From assembly GCF_004310325.1 (NCBI RefSeq), contig NZ_SIRT01000008.1, positions 111,833 to 175,832 on the forward strand: DNA of 64,000 nucleotides, in the 5' to 3' direction. This stretch comes from Hyunsoonleella flava. GTDB lineage: Bacteria; Bacteroidota; Bacteroidia; Flavobacteriales; Flavobacteriaceae. Of this stretch, positions 16,826-25,936 are shown in pieces (position 1 is the first letter of the stretch; each line of letters begins with the position of its first letter). The position numbers and the translations under genes are program-made. The notes under the pieces were generated by a model. It had not been told where the DNA came from and did no database searches. It saw nothing but the letters and a program-made list of their open reading frames with translations.

Positions 16826-17551
16826 TTATCTTTTACTGATGCTGCCACCAGAGCTTTTATCTGTATCAAGCATTTCAGGATTACCGTAGTATTTCACGCC
16901 ACCGCCACTAGAAGCTTTGGCGATTAAAGCTTTAGACGTATTAACCGTTAAGTTCGCACCACTAGAGGCTGAAACTTCAGACGACTCAGCTTTTAAGTCA
17001 CCTGCTTTTATGTTACTGCCGCTACTGGCATCTGCAGATAGACTTACAGTTTCTCCTGATACTTTTAGGTTGCTTCCACTTGAGGAATCACAGGTTAAAT
17101 CGTTAGTGTTTACCTTTACTTTCATGTTGCTGCCACTACTAGATTTTAAAGCAAGCTTTTCCGAGGTAATGGTATTGGTAGAATATACATTGCTACCACT
17201 TGTAGAAGTAATACCAGAGATTGATTTAAAATTCACATTTACTTTTTTAGAAGATGCTTTACCTATTTGTTCCTTGCAATGAATTTTAAGAACGCCATCC
17301 TTTACTTCAGTTAAAATAAGTTCTTGCAGGTTTTCATCTGCTTCAACAGTAATGCTCTCGTTACCGCCTTGTGTGAGGTAAACACTTAAGCCTTCTGTTG
17401 CTTTTATTTTAGAGAATGGCTCATCCACGGTTCTGGTTTCCATAACGACATTGCCGTTACCTTTTACGCCCCCATTCCAATTCATATTGATGCAGGAGAA
17501 CATAAGCAAGCTTAAGATTGAGGTTACAATGATTCTGATTAGTGTTGTCAT
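16826..17551 (-). CDS. GIN-domain (DUF2807) lipoprotein with SSGSN repeats
   Basis: The 241-aa protein begins with a lipoprotein signal (LLSLLMFSC, Cys near residue 20). Residues about 30-120 match the DUF2807 entry strands (FSKIKATEGLSVYLTQGG, EADENLQELI). The rest is a regular beta-helix whose turns carry SSGSN, SSGAN or SSGGG about every 20-25 residues. It lies 118 bp after the PspC-domain gene, on the same strand, and before a terminator, so it is probably part of the padR operon. Function unknown; an envelope-stress or surface role is inferred from the PspC neighbour. Confidence 0.78.
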   Translation of the reverse strand: MTTLIRIIVTSILSLLMFSCINMNWNGGVKGNGNVVMETRTVDEPFSKIKATEGLSVYLTQGGNESITVEADENLQELILTEVKDGVLKIHCKEQIGKASSKKVNVNFKSISGITSTSGSNVYSTNTITSEKLALKSSSGSNMKVKVNTNDLTCDSSSGSNLKVSGETVSLSADASSGSNIKAGDLKAESSEVSASSGANLTVNTSKALIAKASSGGGVKYYGNPEMLDTDKSSGGSISKR

Positions 17552-17669
17552 GATGTTTTGTTTTAAAGTGATTGATGATTAGTATTTAATTTTATAGTCT
17601 AAATTTAGAATGATTTATAAATAATTTATAATCTAAATATCTGAATTGTTGAATTATAGCGATGAATTG

Positions 17670-19475
17670 TTAATTGTCTGATTTTATGTCAATACCACTT
17701 CTGTCAATATTAACTTTAACATCGTCAGATTCTACTTTTATGCCTTCTTTATTAATTTTTACATTATCGTTGCCATCGCCTATTTCAATGCCATCTTCAT
17801 TAATTTTAATGCCTTCGGTGTCTACATTAACTTCAAAAGCCTCGTCTTCATTGCAGTCCAAACATTTCGTGTCGTCATGTAATATTTTCAAATAGTGTTC
17901 TTCCTGTCCATTATCTAAAATGTCATTGTAGTAAGGGGAATTTCTGTGAAAAGAGTAGGTATTATCATCAGCATACAGTGTTGCACCTTCTGGTAAATAC
18001 AATATTAATTCCACTTCTTGATCTCTAAATTTATTTTCAAAATCAGTAATTAAAAAGGCATCTAGTAATAATTCGTTGTTGTTCAATGCATAGCTATAGT
18101 TAATCGCTTCAGCACGTTTTTTAGCAATAGTATAACTGCTACCTTCAGCTCTTTTTTCAATGCTTAAAGCTGCTAAGGAATCCTTTGTAGATCTTACTAT
18201 TAATCTAACATCCGAAGAATAGATGATTTTTTCGTCATTTTCATCGGTTACAATTCTAAAACCATGAGCGTCTCTATATAAATGACCGTGTTTTGATCTA
18301 TAGTAATTATCATTACCTACCATCTTTACAAAAACGGTATCCTTGGCAGTGATGTTAATTTGCTCTTTTTGAACAATATTGGCATCAAAAGCATGTTCGC
18401 TAGCATGTTTTACGCCCATTACAATTAAGCCTATTATAGCTATTAACCACAATCCAATTAAGGAGAATTTAGCAATATAACCAATGGACTTTAGGTTATT
18501 TACCAAAATTTTTAATCCCAGATAAGCCAAGAAAAAGAATGGTACCCCCACAGCAAAAAGCACAAGTAACGACACCAGCCATATTGGGGTGTTTGCTGCG
18601 TTAGCCGCATCAACAATATCAAAACCTGGTATATTCACAGCATCCGAAATACCAACCGTAAATAATGACACTATTAAAGCTATTACCGTAACTGATCCCA
18701 CAAAGAGCAGTATAGCACCGATAAATTTGGCAAATATTTTAAAGAAGAACATAATAACATCCCCAAGGGTTTCAAAAAAACTTCTTGATGAAGATTTTAT
18801 GGAATTAGCACCCTTCTTAACATCTACATTTTTGGCTGCATTAGAAACAGAGTCTGATACATTTTTGGCAACATCGCCAACGGTTTCAGTTACGGTATCA
18901 AACCCATCCTTAATTTTTTTTTCTATGTTACTAATGTTTACCGGTTCCCCTGTCATCATTATCTTTTCGGCGGTAGTTTTGGCTTCAGGAACCAAAATCC
19001 AAAGCAAAATATATAGTAAAATACCAGTACCGGCACCAGCTACCAAAAGTACCCAAGCTAAACGAATCCAAATGGCATCTACACCAAAATAATGACCTAA
19101 ACCAGAGGATACACCACCAACGTATGAGTTGTCTGTATCTCGATACAATTTTTTAGAAGTTGTAGTTTTTGGTCTATAAGTTTGTTGAGGTTCGTCCTCA
19201 AAAATCTCATCATCTACAAGGTAATCCTCAGGTTGCCCCATAATGGTAATCACCTCGTCTACCTCTTTAATTCTAATAACTTGTTTGTCGTTTTGCACAC
19301 GCTCGTTAAAAAGTTCTGCAATGCGTGCTTCAATATCTGCTATAATTTCAGATCGACCCTGAGAGTCTGTAAATGAACGTTTTATAGCCTCCAGATAGCG
19401 TTGCAATTTTAGGTACGCATCCTCATCTATGTGAAAAAATATACCTGCTAGATTTATGTTGACTGTTTTATTCAT
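17670..19475 (-). CDS. PspC-domain membrane protein
   Basis: The 601-aa protein has an N-terminal cytoplasmic region (MNKTVNINLAGIFFHID..., residues 1-100), a PspC domain (about 110-175; RDTDNSYVGGVSSGLGHYFGVD, then ILLYILLWILVPEA), further hydrophobic helices between about 245 and 365, and an exported C-terminal half ending in DGIEIGDG/KEGIKVES/RSGIDIKS beta-repeats. The ATG at 19475 shares one base with the padR stop (TAATG), so translation is coupled. PspC proteins act in envelope stress sensing. An upstream in-frame start inside padR is rejected. Confidence 0.85.
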   Translation of the reverse strand: MNKTVNINLAGIFFHIDEDAYLKLQRYLEAIKRSFTDSQGRSEIIADIEARIAELFNERVQNDKQVIRIKEVDEVITIMGQPEDYLVDDEIFEDEPQQTYRPKTTTSKKLYRDTDNSYVGGVSSGLGHYFGVDAIWIRLAWVLLVAGAGTGILLYILLWILVPEAKTTAEKIMMTGEPVNISNIEKKIKDGFDTVTETVGDVAKNVSDSVSNAAKNVDVKKGANSIKSSSRSFFETLGDVIMFFFKIFAKFIGAILLFVGSVTVIALIVSLFTVGISDAVNIPGFDIVDAANAANTPIWLVSLLVLFAVGVPFFFLAYLGLKILVNNLKSIGYIAKFSLIGLWLIAIIGLIVMGVKHASEHAFDANIVQKEQINITAKDTVFVKMVGNDNYYRSKHGHLYRDAHGFRIVTDENDEKIIYSSDVRLIVRSTKDSLAALSIEKRAEGSSYTIAKKRAEAINYSYALNNNELLLDAFLITDFENKFRDQEVELILYLPEGATLYADDNTYSFHRNSPYYNDILDNGQEEHYLKILHDDTKCLDCNEDEAFEVNVDTEGIKINEDGIEIGDGNDNVKINKEGIKVESDDVKVNIDRSGIDIKSDN

Positions 19476-19813
19476 TATTTTGTTGTTTTTTGGCTTGTTA
19501 CAATGTTTACCGCGTTTCGTAATTCGTTCCAAGTACTATCTAACTCCTTTAAAAAGAGTTTCCCTGTTTCCGTTAAACCATAGTATTTTCTTGGAGGTCC
19601 AGAGGTAGATTCTTCCCATCTGTAATTTAAAAGACCTGCGTTTTTAAGTCGCGTTAGCAAAGGGTAAATTGTCCCTTCTACCACCAGCAACTTAGCGTCT
19701 TTAAGCGTTCCTAAAATTTCTGCTACGTAAGCATCTTCGTCCTTTAAGACTGAAAGAATGCAGAATTCCAGAACGCCTTTTCGCATTTGTGCTTTTGTGT
19801 TTTCTATCTTCAT
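19475..19813 (-). CDS. PadR-family transcriptional regulator
   Basis: The 112-aa winged-helix protein shows the PadR core: MRKGVLEFCILSVLKDEDAY, EGTIYPLLTRLKNAGLL and the wing SGPPRKYYGLTETG. PadR proteins are usually repressors released by a ligand or stress. It is first in the operon with pspC and the GIN lipoprotein gene and probably controls that operon. The stop overlaps the pspC start by one base. Confidence 0.9.
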   Translation of the reverse strand: MKIENTKAQMRKGVLEFCILSVLKDEDAYVAEILGTLKDAKLLVVEGTIYPLLTRLKNAGLLNYRWEESTSGPPRKYYGLTETGKLFLKELDSTWNELRNAVNIVTSQKTTK

Positions 19814-19903
19814 GTTGTCATGCGTTTAATGTTGTAAAACTGTTCATTTTTTGATTGATTTGATTGATGATATTGATGAAATATTCTTTGTTTATATTGT
19901 TAT

Positions 19904-19988
19904 GGCGTTACCACAAGGGTCGGGCTTTCACTACTCAATCCCTCCTGCGTCGGGGATTTCAAACATGCCGTTCAATCCCTAACGCGGC
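19904..19988 (+). repeat. Dispersed intergenic repeat, copy 1
   Basis: A GC-richer block starting GGCGTTACC, containing GTCGGGCTTTCACTACTC and ending CAATCCCTAACGCGG. It is shared with 28420-28506, with long exact stretches, and more loosely with 40017-40103. It lies between padR and a DUF4870 gene and has no ORF. Confidence 0.75.
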
Positions 19989-20011
19989 ACCGTCTATTTA
20001 TTACATTGCCG

Positions 20012-20458
20012 TCATTTTAAAAAATTAATTGTAAATGGATACCTATACAATTCGCCATCTCTTGCCTTTAAACTTGCAATTATAATCAATGCTAATTCTG
20101 CGATAAAGGCAATAATAGCTAGTACCCCTAAACCGCCGCCTATATAAAGTAATGGTGATGGTTTTCCCATAGAAATGTGAAAATCATGAAATCCATGAAA
20201 ATCTATAAAATCCAATCCGCTAAATATTTTAAAAATAAAAAATGGGATGGTAAGTGTGCCTAAAATAATAGCGTATAGCAATATGCTTATTTGAAAGTTT
20301 ATGGCTTGCTTACCGTGTTGGTCTACAAATTCTGATTTGTCTTTGTTGATGGTCCATAATATTAGTGGACCAATAAAATTTCCAAAAGGAACCACAAACC
20401 TACTAAACGTAGATAAGTGGATGAAAGTGGCAATGTTTTTTTGATGATTATCTAACAT
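20012..20458 (-). CDS. DUF4870 (Tic20-like) membrane protein
   Basis: The 148-aa protein has the DUF4870 layout: an N-terminal HLSTFSRFVVPFGNFIGPLILW helix, the DQHGKQAINFQ motif, then two more membrane segments and a short YPFTINF tail. Length is slightly above the usual 110-120 because of a His/Phe-rich loop (DFHGFHDFHIS). Function unknown. A paralogue is encoded at 27881-28222. Confidence 0.8.
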   Translation of the reverse strand: MLDNHQKNIATFIHLSTFSRFVVPFGNFIGPLILWTINKDKSEFVDQHGKQAINFQISILLYAIILGTLTIPFFIFKIFSGLDFIDFHGFHDFHISMGKPSPLLYIGGGLGVLAIIAFIAELALIIIASLKARDGELYRYPFTINFLK

Positions 20459-20614
20459 GATTATTTTGATTGATTAAAAACATATAATAGTTTCCTATGC
20501 AAATATATGTCTAAAATCAGGTACTTTGTTACGCATAGTACTATAATTAACATTTTTTTAACATTTTGAGACGACGTTAAATTTCATAACTTAGTGCAAA
20601 ATAAAACCAGATAT

Positions 20615-21070
20615 ATGAAGCTTACCCCCAGTAAATTAAATACCTTTAGTATGTTGAAGTTGCCTTCTGCATACTTATGTGGTGTTCGCGTTAAATATTT
20701 AGATGAAAACAAGTGTGAGGTAAGTGTAAAACATAAATGGATCAATCAAAATCCATTCAATTCCATGTTTTGGGCAGTTCAAGGTATGGCCGCAGAACTC
20801 TCAACAGGAGCTTTAATGATTGGTAAAATTCAAGAATCTGGAAAAAAAGTGTCTATGTTGGTTACCACCAATAATGCGTCGTTTACAAAAAAGGCAACTG
20901 GGAGAATTGTATTTACATGTAATGATGGACACTTAATTGACAAAGCTTTACAAAAAACAATTGAAACTGGAGAAGGACAAACTATTTGGATGAAATCGGT
21001 TGGGGTTAACGAAGATGGTGTTGAAGTTTCTACCTTTAATTTTGAGTGGAGTGTTAAGGTAAAACAGTAA
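20615..21070 (+). CDS. DUF4442 hotdog-fold protein (thioesterase-like)
   Basis: The 151-aa protein matches the DUF4442 hotdog family: FNSMFWAVQGMAAELSTG is the hotdog helix and later strands end in FNFEWSVKVKQ. Related proteins are acyl-CoA thioesterases, but no substrate can be assigned. ATG at 20615 is preferred to a GTG at 20594. Confidence 0.72.
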   Translation: MKLTPSKLNTFSMLKLPSAYLCGVRVKYLDENKCEVSVKHKWINQNPFNSMFWAVQGMAAELSTGALMIGKIQESGKKVSMLVTTNNASFTKKATGRIVFTCNDGHLIDKALQKTIETGEGQTIWMKSVGVNEDGVEVSTFNFEWSVKVKQ

Positions 21071-21200
21071 TTAGTATTCAATTGCAGTTTACATTTAGTT
21101 GCTTTTGAAATTTTGAAATCGAAAATTGAATTTTATTTTTAGTTGTAACAAAATCTAAAACAAATCAACATATAAACGAATCAACAAAAAACAATAAAAA

Positions 21201-22001
21201 ATGACTTCACACGAAATAGACTATCGCATTTACGGAGAAGAAATGCAATATGTGGAAATAGAATTAGACCCTAATGAAGGTGTTGTTGCCGAATCTGGCA
21301 GCTTTATGATGATGGATGATGGTATTAAAATGGAAACCATTTTTGGAGATGGGTCTCAAAAAGATACTGGCTTTTTGGGTAAAATATTAGGCGCAGGAAA
21401 GCGTATCCTTACTGGAGAAAGCTTATTTATGACGGCTTTTTACAATACTTTAGTAGGCAAGCGTAACGTATCTTTTGCATCACCGTATCCAGGGAAAATA
21501 ATCCCAATAGATTTAACCGAGTTTGGTGGAAAGTTTATCTGTCAAAAAGATGCTTTCCTTTGCGCCGCAAAAGGTGTAAGTGTCGGAATTGAGTTTTCCA
21601 AAAAATTAGGTCGCGGTCTGTTTGGAGGCGAAGGTTTCATCATGCAAAAACTGGAAGGAGATGGTATGGCGTTTGTGCATGCTGGTGGTACTATGGCGAG
21701 AAAGGAATTAGCTGCAGGAGAAACATTGCGAGTAGACACAGGTTGTATTGTAGGCTTTGATCAAACTGTAGATTACGACATTGAATTTGTGGGTGGTATT
21801 AAAAACACAGTGTTTGGTGGTGAAGGTTTGTTTTTTGCAAAGCTTCAAGGGCCAGGAACAGTTTATGTACAATCATTACCATTTAGTAGACTAGCTGGTC
21901 GTGTATTAGCATCAGCACCAAGATCTGGAGGTAAAAATAAAGGTGAAGGCAGTATACTGGGAGGTTTAGGCGATATATTAGATGGGGACAATAGATTTTA
22001 A
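21201..22001 (+). CDS. AIM24/TIGR00266 family protein
   Basis: The 266-aa protein matches the AIM24 family (TIGR00266), a double beta-sandwich: [16 protein letters not shown] near the start, [21 protein letters not shown] in the first half, and Gly-rich [21 protein letters not shown] in the second. Biochemical role unknown; the yeast homologue is mitochondrial. It follows the DUF4442 gene by 130 bp. Confidence 0.82.
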   Translation: MTSHEIDYRIYGEEMQYVEIELDPNEGVVAESGSFMMMDDGIKMETIFGDGSQKDTGFLGKILGAGKRILTGESLFMTAFYNTLVGKRNVSFASPYPGKIIPIDLTEFGGKFICQKDAFLCAAKGVSVGIEFSKKLGRGLFGGEGFIMQKLEGDGMAFVHAGGTMARKELAAGETLRVDTGCIVGFDQTVDYDIEFVGGIKNTVFGGEGLFFAKLQGPGTVYVQSLPFSRLAGRVLASAPRSGGKNKGEGSILGGLGDILDGDNRF

Positions 22002-22126
22002 CAGTGTTAAAATCCTATTAAAAAGGTAGATTTTTGTAATTTTTAGTTAAATTTATACGTTAATTAAACACAAAGCCTATAAATTAAATCTACTTTATTA
22101 TTACAAACCTAAATCCTAACATTAAA

Positions 22127-22324
22127 ATGGCAAGAGCAATGCTAGAGTACACTAAAACCGTACTGGAGAAAGTGAGTTTTGACGCGACATTGTTTTGCAA
22201 AGAAGTACAAAAGGCGGTACAGCGATTACTACCTTACGAGATTGAAGAGCTTAAAATTTATATTCTATCTCTTGTACAGCAAAACCCAGAACTAAATCAA
22301 TGTATGATTTATTTGAAATCATAA
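22127..22324 (+). CDS. Conserved small protein, 65 aa
   Basis: A short soluble, helical protein (MLEYTKTVLEKVSFD..., AVQRLLPYEIEEL, YILSLVQQNPELNQC). It has an ATG start, a terminator right after its stop and no overlap with a larger gene, so it is probably real. I recognise similar short proteins in Flavobacteriaceae but no function. Confidence 0.7.
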   Translation: MARAMLEYTKTVLEKVSFDATLFCKEVQKAVQRLLPYEIEELKIYILSLVQQNPELNQCMIYLKS

Positions 22325-22329
22325 AAAAA

Positions 22330-22351
22330 GCGGCCAAAGGGTCGCTTTTTT
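22330..22351 (+). terminator. Terminator of the 65-aa gene
   Basis: GCGGCC pairs with GGTCGC across AAAG (one G-U pair), followed by seven pyrimidines, TTTTTTA. It starts 5 bases after the stop codon. Confidence 0.8.
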
Positions 22352-22379
22352 ATTGAAATTAACTTCCGCTATTATAGAT

Positions 22380-23363
22380 TTACAATTTGAATTTATCCAA
22401 TTTTCTAGCAATCCTAAACCCTTTTTCTAGTACAGAATTACTCTCCATACTTTCTGGATTTAACAAAGGATTTGTATGATTAAAATGAATAAAAATGATT
22501 TTATTCCTCTCCTGAAAACTCAATTTTTCGAATTTTTTTAAGCTCTCAATCACAAAAGGATGTGGAATTTGAGACATATCCCTGTTGTTTATTTCGTCGC
22601 CATCATAAAACGTAGCATCCAAAAAAGCATAGTCCACTTTTTTAATTTCTTCAATAATATCTTCATCCCATTTTTTCCATTTATCAATATCTGGAATAAA
22701 CAAAGCAGTTTTATTTGGCCCCTTAATTTTATATCCTACAGTTTCTGAAAATTCATCCCTGTGTGGTACTAAAAAAGGAGTGACTTCTAAAGTGTTTGAC
22801 AGCTGTACAGGTGTTTCATTTTCTATGGTATGTAGTATAATATTTTTGTTTTTCACTAACTGAGACCAAGGACCGTTGTTTTCAAAAAAACTTTTGATTC
22901 TGGGCATGGTATAAGTCGGAATTTTGTCTGTATTTGTAGCTTCTTTTCCTAAAAACATCAGCCCTGTATAGTGTCCTATATGGGCGTGTGTTATAAAAAT
23001 ACCATCTACCAAGGTGTTACTTTTATCACCCTTTAAATGAGTCAATATTTCTATCTGTGCTCCAATATCTGGAGTAGCTTCAAACAGATAAGTCTTATTG
23101 TTCTCAGTATCCAAAACCCCTAATGACACCACATGTCTTTTAATATTAGCGTTGTTGAATAAATGAGAACAACAACTTTTGTTGCATCCTATTTGTGGAG
23201 AACCTGCATCCTGTGCAGTGCCTAGGATAACAATCGAAGGTGCGCTTATATTTTTTTCGTCAGTTGTATTTTTACCTATTACTGCTTCCGAAGACTTTTT
23301 CTGTTCGCAGCTTGAAAAAAGAAGCAATACAAGGGTTAGATAGAAGTATTTATAACATATCAT
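22380..23363 (-). CDS. Metallo-beta-lactamase-fold lipoprotein (PqqB-like)
   Basis: The 327-aa protein has a lipoprotein signal (LTLVLLLFSSC). It resembles PqqB-type MBL proteins: VILGTAQDAGSPQIGC, a second cysteine cluster CNKSCC, the metal motif THAHIGH near residue 140, later His in VPHRDE, Asp in IPDIDKW and LDATFYDG, and FIHFNHTNPL. The usual HxHxDH has Gly in place of Asp. It is a periplasmic or outer-membrane-attached hydrolase of unknown substrate. The ATG at 23363 gives a better signal than the TTG at 23369. Confidence 0.8.
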   Translation of the reverse strand: MICYKYFYLTLVLLLFSSCEQKKSSEAVIGKNTTDEKNISAPSIVILGTAQDAGSPQIGCNKSCCSHLFNNANIKRHVVSLGVLDTENNKTYLFEATPDIGAQIEILTHLKGDKSNTLVDGIFITHAHIGHYTGLMFLGKEATNTDKIPTYTMPRIKSFFENNGPWSQLVKNKNIILHTIENETPVQLSNTLEVTPFLVPHRDEFSETVGYKIKGPNKTALFIPDIDKWKKWDEDIIEEIKKVDYAFLDATFYDGDEINNRDMSQIPHPFVIESLKKFEKLSFQERNKIIFIHFNHTNPLLNPESMESNSVLEKGFRIARKLDKFKL

Positions 23364-23386
23364 ACCCAAAAGATAACACTATTCTT

Positions 23387-24394
23387 TTAATCTAGTTTAA
23401 CCCGTGCTTCGCGGTTTGCCAATTCCCAAGCTGTATAAAAAATAAGTTGTGTTCTGGCTTCTAAAAACTCATAGTTTATTTTATCTGGCGTGTCGCTTGG
23501 TCTATGATAATCAGCATGTGTACCATTAAAATAAAAAATTACGGGAATATTATGTTTAGCAAAGTTGTAATGATCCGACCTGTAGTAAAAACGATTTGGG
23601 TCATTTTCAGCATTAAATGTATAATCCAGTTCTAATTTTAATGTGGCATTGTTGATAGAATCTGAAACGGTATGTAATTCCGTGCTCAATCTGTCAGAGC
23701 CTATTAAGTACAAATAGTTAGGTTTCCCTTCGTGCTTTTCATCTACACGACCTATCATATCGATATTTAAGTTGGCTATGGTATTCTTCAAAGGAAAGAT
23801 AGGATCCTCGTCCGCATAATATCGCGACCCAAATAAACCAATTTCTTCACCGGTTACGTGTAAAAACACAATGGAGCGCTTTGGAGGAAATCCATCTTTT
23901 TCTGCAGCTTTAAAGGCTTCAGCAATTTCTAAAATACCCACAGTACCTGATCCATCATCATCTGCACCGTTATTGATTTCTCCACTTTTTGAAATCCCTA
24001 TATGATCTAAATGTGCTGAAATCACCAAAACTTCATCAGGTTTTTCAGAACCTTTGATGTAGGCCACTACGTTCTCAGAAGCGTTGTCCGCTCGATTGTT
24101 AAAATATTCCACAGGGATTTCCTGAAAATAATCACCTTCGGCAATGGGAGAGGGTATGCCATTATCTATGTAATGTTCCTTAATAAAATTTATGGCTTTT
24201 TTTTGTCCAGGTTCGCCTGTTTTTCTGCCTTCAAACTCATCTGAAGCATAAGTAAATAGCATATTTTTTAACTCATCCGCAGTTATAGTTTTAGCATAAG
24301 TTTCAGGATTTGCCACCCGTTTTGCACTTTTATTGGCACTACTACAGTTAATAAGTAATAAGGTTATAACTAATACTAGGCTAAGTTTTTTCAT
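23387..24394 (-). CDS. M28-family zinc aminopeptidase lipoprotein (copy 2)
   Basis: The 335-aa protein has a lipoprotein signal (VITLLLINC). Zinc-site segments of M28 peptidases are intact: SAHLDH, GADDDGSGTV, the catalytic pair in VTGEEIGLFGS, NIDMIGRVD and the C-terminal His in HADYHRPSDTPDK. It probably trims peptides at the cell surface. It lies 19 bp after a paralogue with the same layout, so the pair arose by tandem duplication and is probably co-transcribed. Confidence 0.88.
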   Translation of the reverse strand: MKKLSLVLVITLLLINCSSANKSAKRVANPETYAKTITADELKNMLFTYASDEFEGRKTGEPGQKKAINFIKEHYIDNGIPSPIAEGDYFQEIPVEYFNNRADNASENVVAYIKGSEKPDEVLVISAHLDHIGISKSGEINNGADDDGSGTVGILEIAEAFKAAEKDGFPPKRSIVFLHVTGEEIGLFGSRYYADEDPIFPLKNTIANLNIDMIGRVDEKHEGKPNYLYLIGSDRLSTELHTVSDSINNATLKLELDYTFNAENDPNRFYYRSDHYNFAKHNIPVIFYFNGTHADYHRPSDTPDKINYEFLEARTQLIFYTAWELANREARVKLD

Positions 24395-24413
24395 AGTAAC
24401 AATTTTGAATAAA

Positions 24414-25463
24414 TTAATTAAAAAACACACTGTTCTTATCAGTAGTTACGCGTTTGTCTTGGTTTGCTAATTGCCATGTTGTAGCGAAAATAAGTTTAGT
24501 GCGTTTTGCCAATAACTCATAGTCTATTTTATCGGGAGTATCTGTTGGCTTTGAGTAATCTTCATGTACACCGCTAAAGTAAAAAATTACAGGAACACCT
24601 TTTTTGGCAAAGTTGTATTGGTCAGATCTTGTGTAATATCGATTATGATCGTTTAAGGCATTAAACTTGTAATCTAATTTAATGTCTACGTATGTTTTTT
24701 GAACTGCTTCTGAGATAAAGTGCAGTTCTTTACTAAGTCTGTCGGAACCTATTAAGTAAATGTAATTTTTGTCTTCTGGATGTCTGTCATCTACACGACC
24801 AATCATATCCATATTTAGGTTGGCAATTGTATTTTCTATCGGAAAGACGGGGTTTTCAGTATAAAACTCTGAGCCGTATTTTCCAATTTCCTCAGCTGTA
24901 AAGTGAGCAAATAGAATACTTCTTTTAGGTGGAAATCCGTTTTTTGCAGCCATTTTAAAAGCTTCAGCTATCTCAAGTAAAGCTACGGTTCCAGAACCGT
25001 TATCGTCAGCACCATAATAAATCTCACCATCTATTATGCCTTCATGGTCTAGATGAGCAGAAAGCACTAAGATTTCATCTGGCTTTTCGGCGCCTTCAAT
25101 ATAAGCCAAAACATTTTCTGATGCTTTTGTGTTTTTTGGGAAGTAAGATTTAGAAATTCCTTGAAAATAATTGGTTTCTCCAAGAGGTGATGATACGCCT
25201 AAGTCTACATAATAAGATTTTATGAATTCAGCCGCTAATTTGTGCCCACGCTCTCCAGTCATTCTTCCTTCAAATTCTTTGGAAGAAAACCTGTAAAGTA
25301 ATTTTTTAAGTTCTTCGGGAGTAATAGTTTTTGCATATTGCTTTACTTGTGCACTGTCAACTATTGAAATGTTATTTTTAATATTTTCTATCCTTTCAGT
25401 ATATTTTGGGGTAGCGCATGTACCAACAAGTGTGAGAAAAGAGATAACGTAAATAAATTTCAT
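24414..25463 (-). CDS. M28-family zinc aminopeptidase lipoprotein (copy 1)
   Basis: The 349-aa paralogue of the next gene has a lipoprotein-like start (FLTLVGTC). The zinc ligands are conserved: SAHLDHEG, GADDNGSGTV, FTAEEIGKYGS, NMDMIGRVD, and EDYSKPTDTPDK, where the final His is in GVHEDY. It has an extra segment of about 30 residues before the TITPEELKKLLY block. Probably the first gene of the two-peptidase operon. Confidence 0.88.
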   Translation of the reverse strand: MKFIYVISFLTLVGTCATPKYTERIENIKNNISIVDSAQVKQYAKTITPEELKKLLYRFSSKEFEGRMTGERGHKLAAEFIKSYYVDLGVSSPLGETNYFQGISKSYFPKNTKASENVLAYIEGAEKPDEILVLSAHLDHEGIIDGEIYYGADDNGSGTVALLEIAEAFKMAAKNGFPPKRSILFAHFTAEEIGKYGSEFYTENPVFPIENTIANLNMDMIGRVDDRHPEDKNYIYLIGSDRLSKELHFISEAVQKTYVDIKLDYKFNALNDHNRYYTRSDQYNFAKKGVPVIFYFSGVHEDYSKPTDTPDKIDYELLAKRTKLIFATTWQLANQDKRVTTDKNSVFFN

Positions 25464-25581
25464 GTTGTTTTGATTTTATTCAAAAGCAACTCGCACTTAA
25501 AAAGCTTTGTGAGTGAGGAAAACTTTATGCCAGTTTTTTTACTGTGCAAATATATAGAAATTAAGCGTAAAAAAACGGCTA

Positions 25582-25923
25582 CTATTCTATATCAATATCA
25601 TCTAAATCCAGATCTTCTAACTCCTCAATAGCCTCTTCTTTAGATTCGGCTTCTTTTTCAACCAACGTTTCTGTGTCTCCAACTTCTGTGGTATTAAAAA
25701 TGGCTTTGTAAGTTGTTAAACCTAAAGCCATAATGGTAAGCAAAAATGAAAATTGAATAATTTTTTTTACGTGTCCAGCTTTCTTTGACAAATAGAATGC
25801 TATTAGCCCAAATATCAGGGCAGCTCCACCTGGAAATATAGCTAAATTAGAAGCAGGTAAAACCGATAGTACTATAGTTAAAACAGATGCTGTTACAGCT
25901 AGGATAGTGAATAAGCGTTTCAT
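25582..25923 (-). CDS. Small membrane protein with acidic tail
   Basis: The 113-aa protein has three hydrophobic segments (residues 5-25, 28-46, 55-75) and a very acidic C-terminus rich in Glu and Asp (EELEDLDLDDIDIE). I recognise no family. It follows the DUF3108 gene by 13 bp on the same strand, so the two are probably co-transcribed. Confidence 0.65.
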   Translation of the reverse strand: MKRLFTILAVTASVLTIVLSVLPASNLAIFPGGAALIFGLIAFYLSKKAGHVKKIIQFSFLLTIMALGLTTYKAIFNTTEVGDTETLVEKEAESKEEAIEELEDLDLDDIDIE

Positions 25924-25936
25924 GATAACGGATGTT

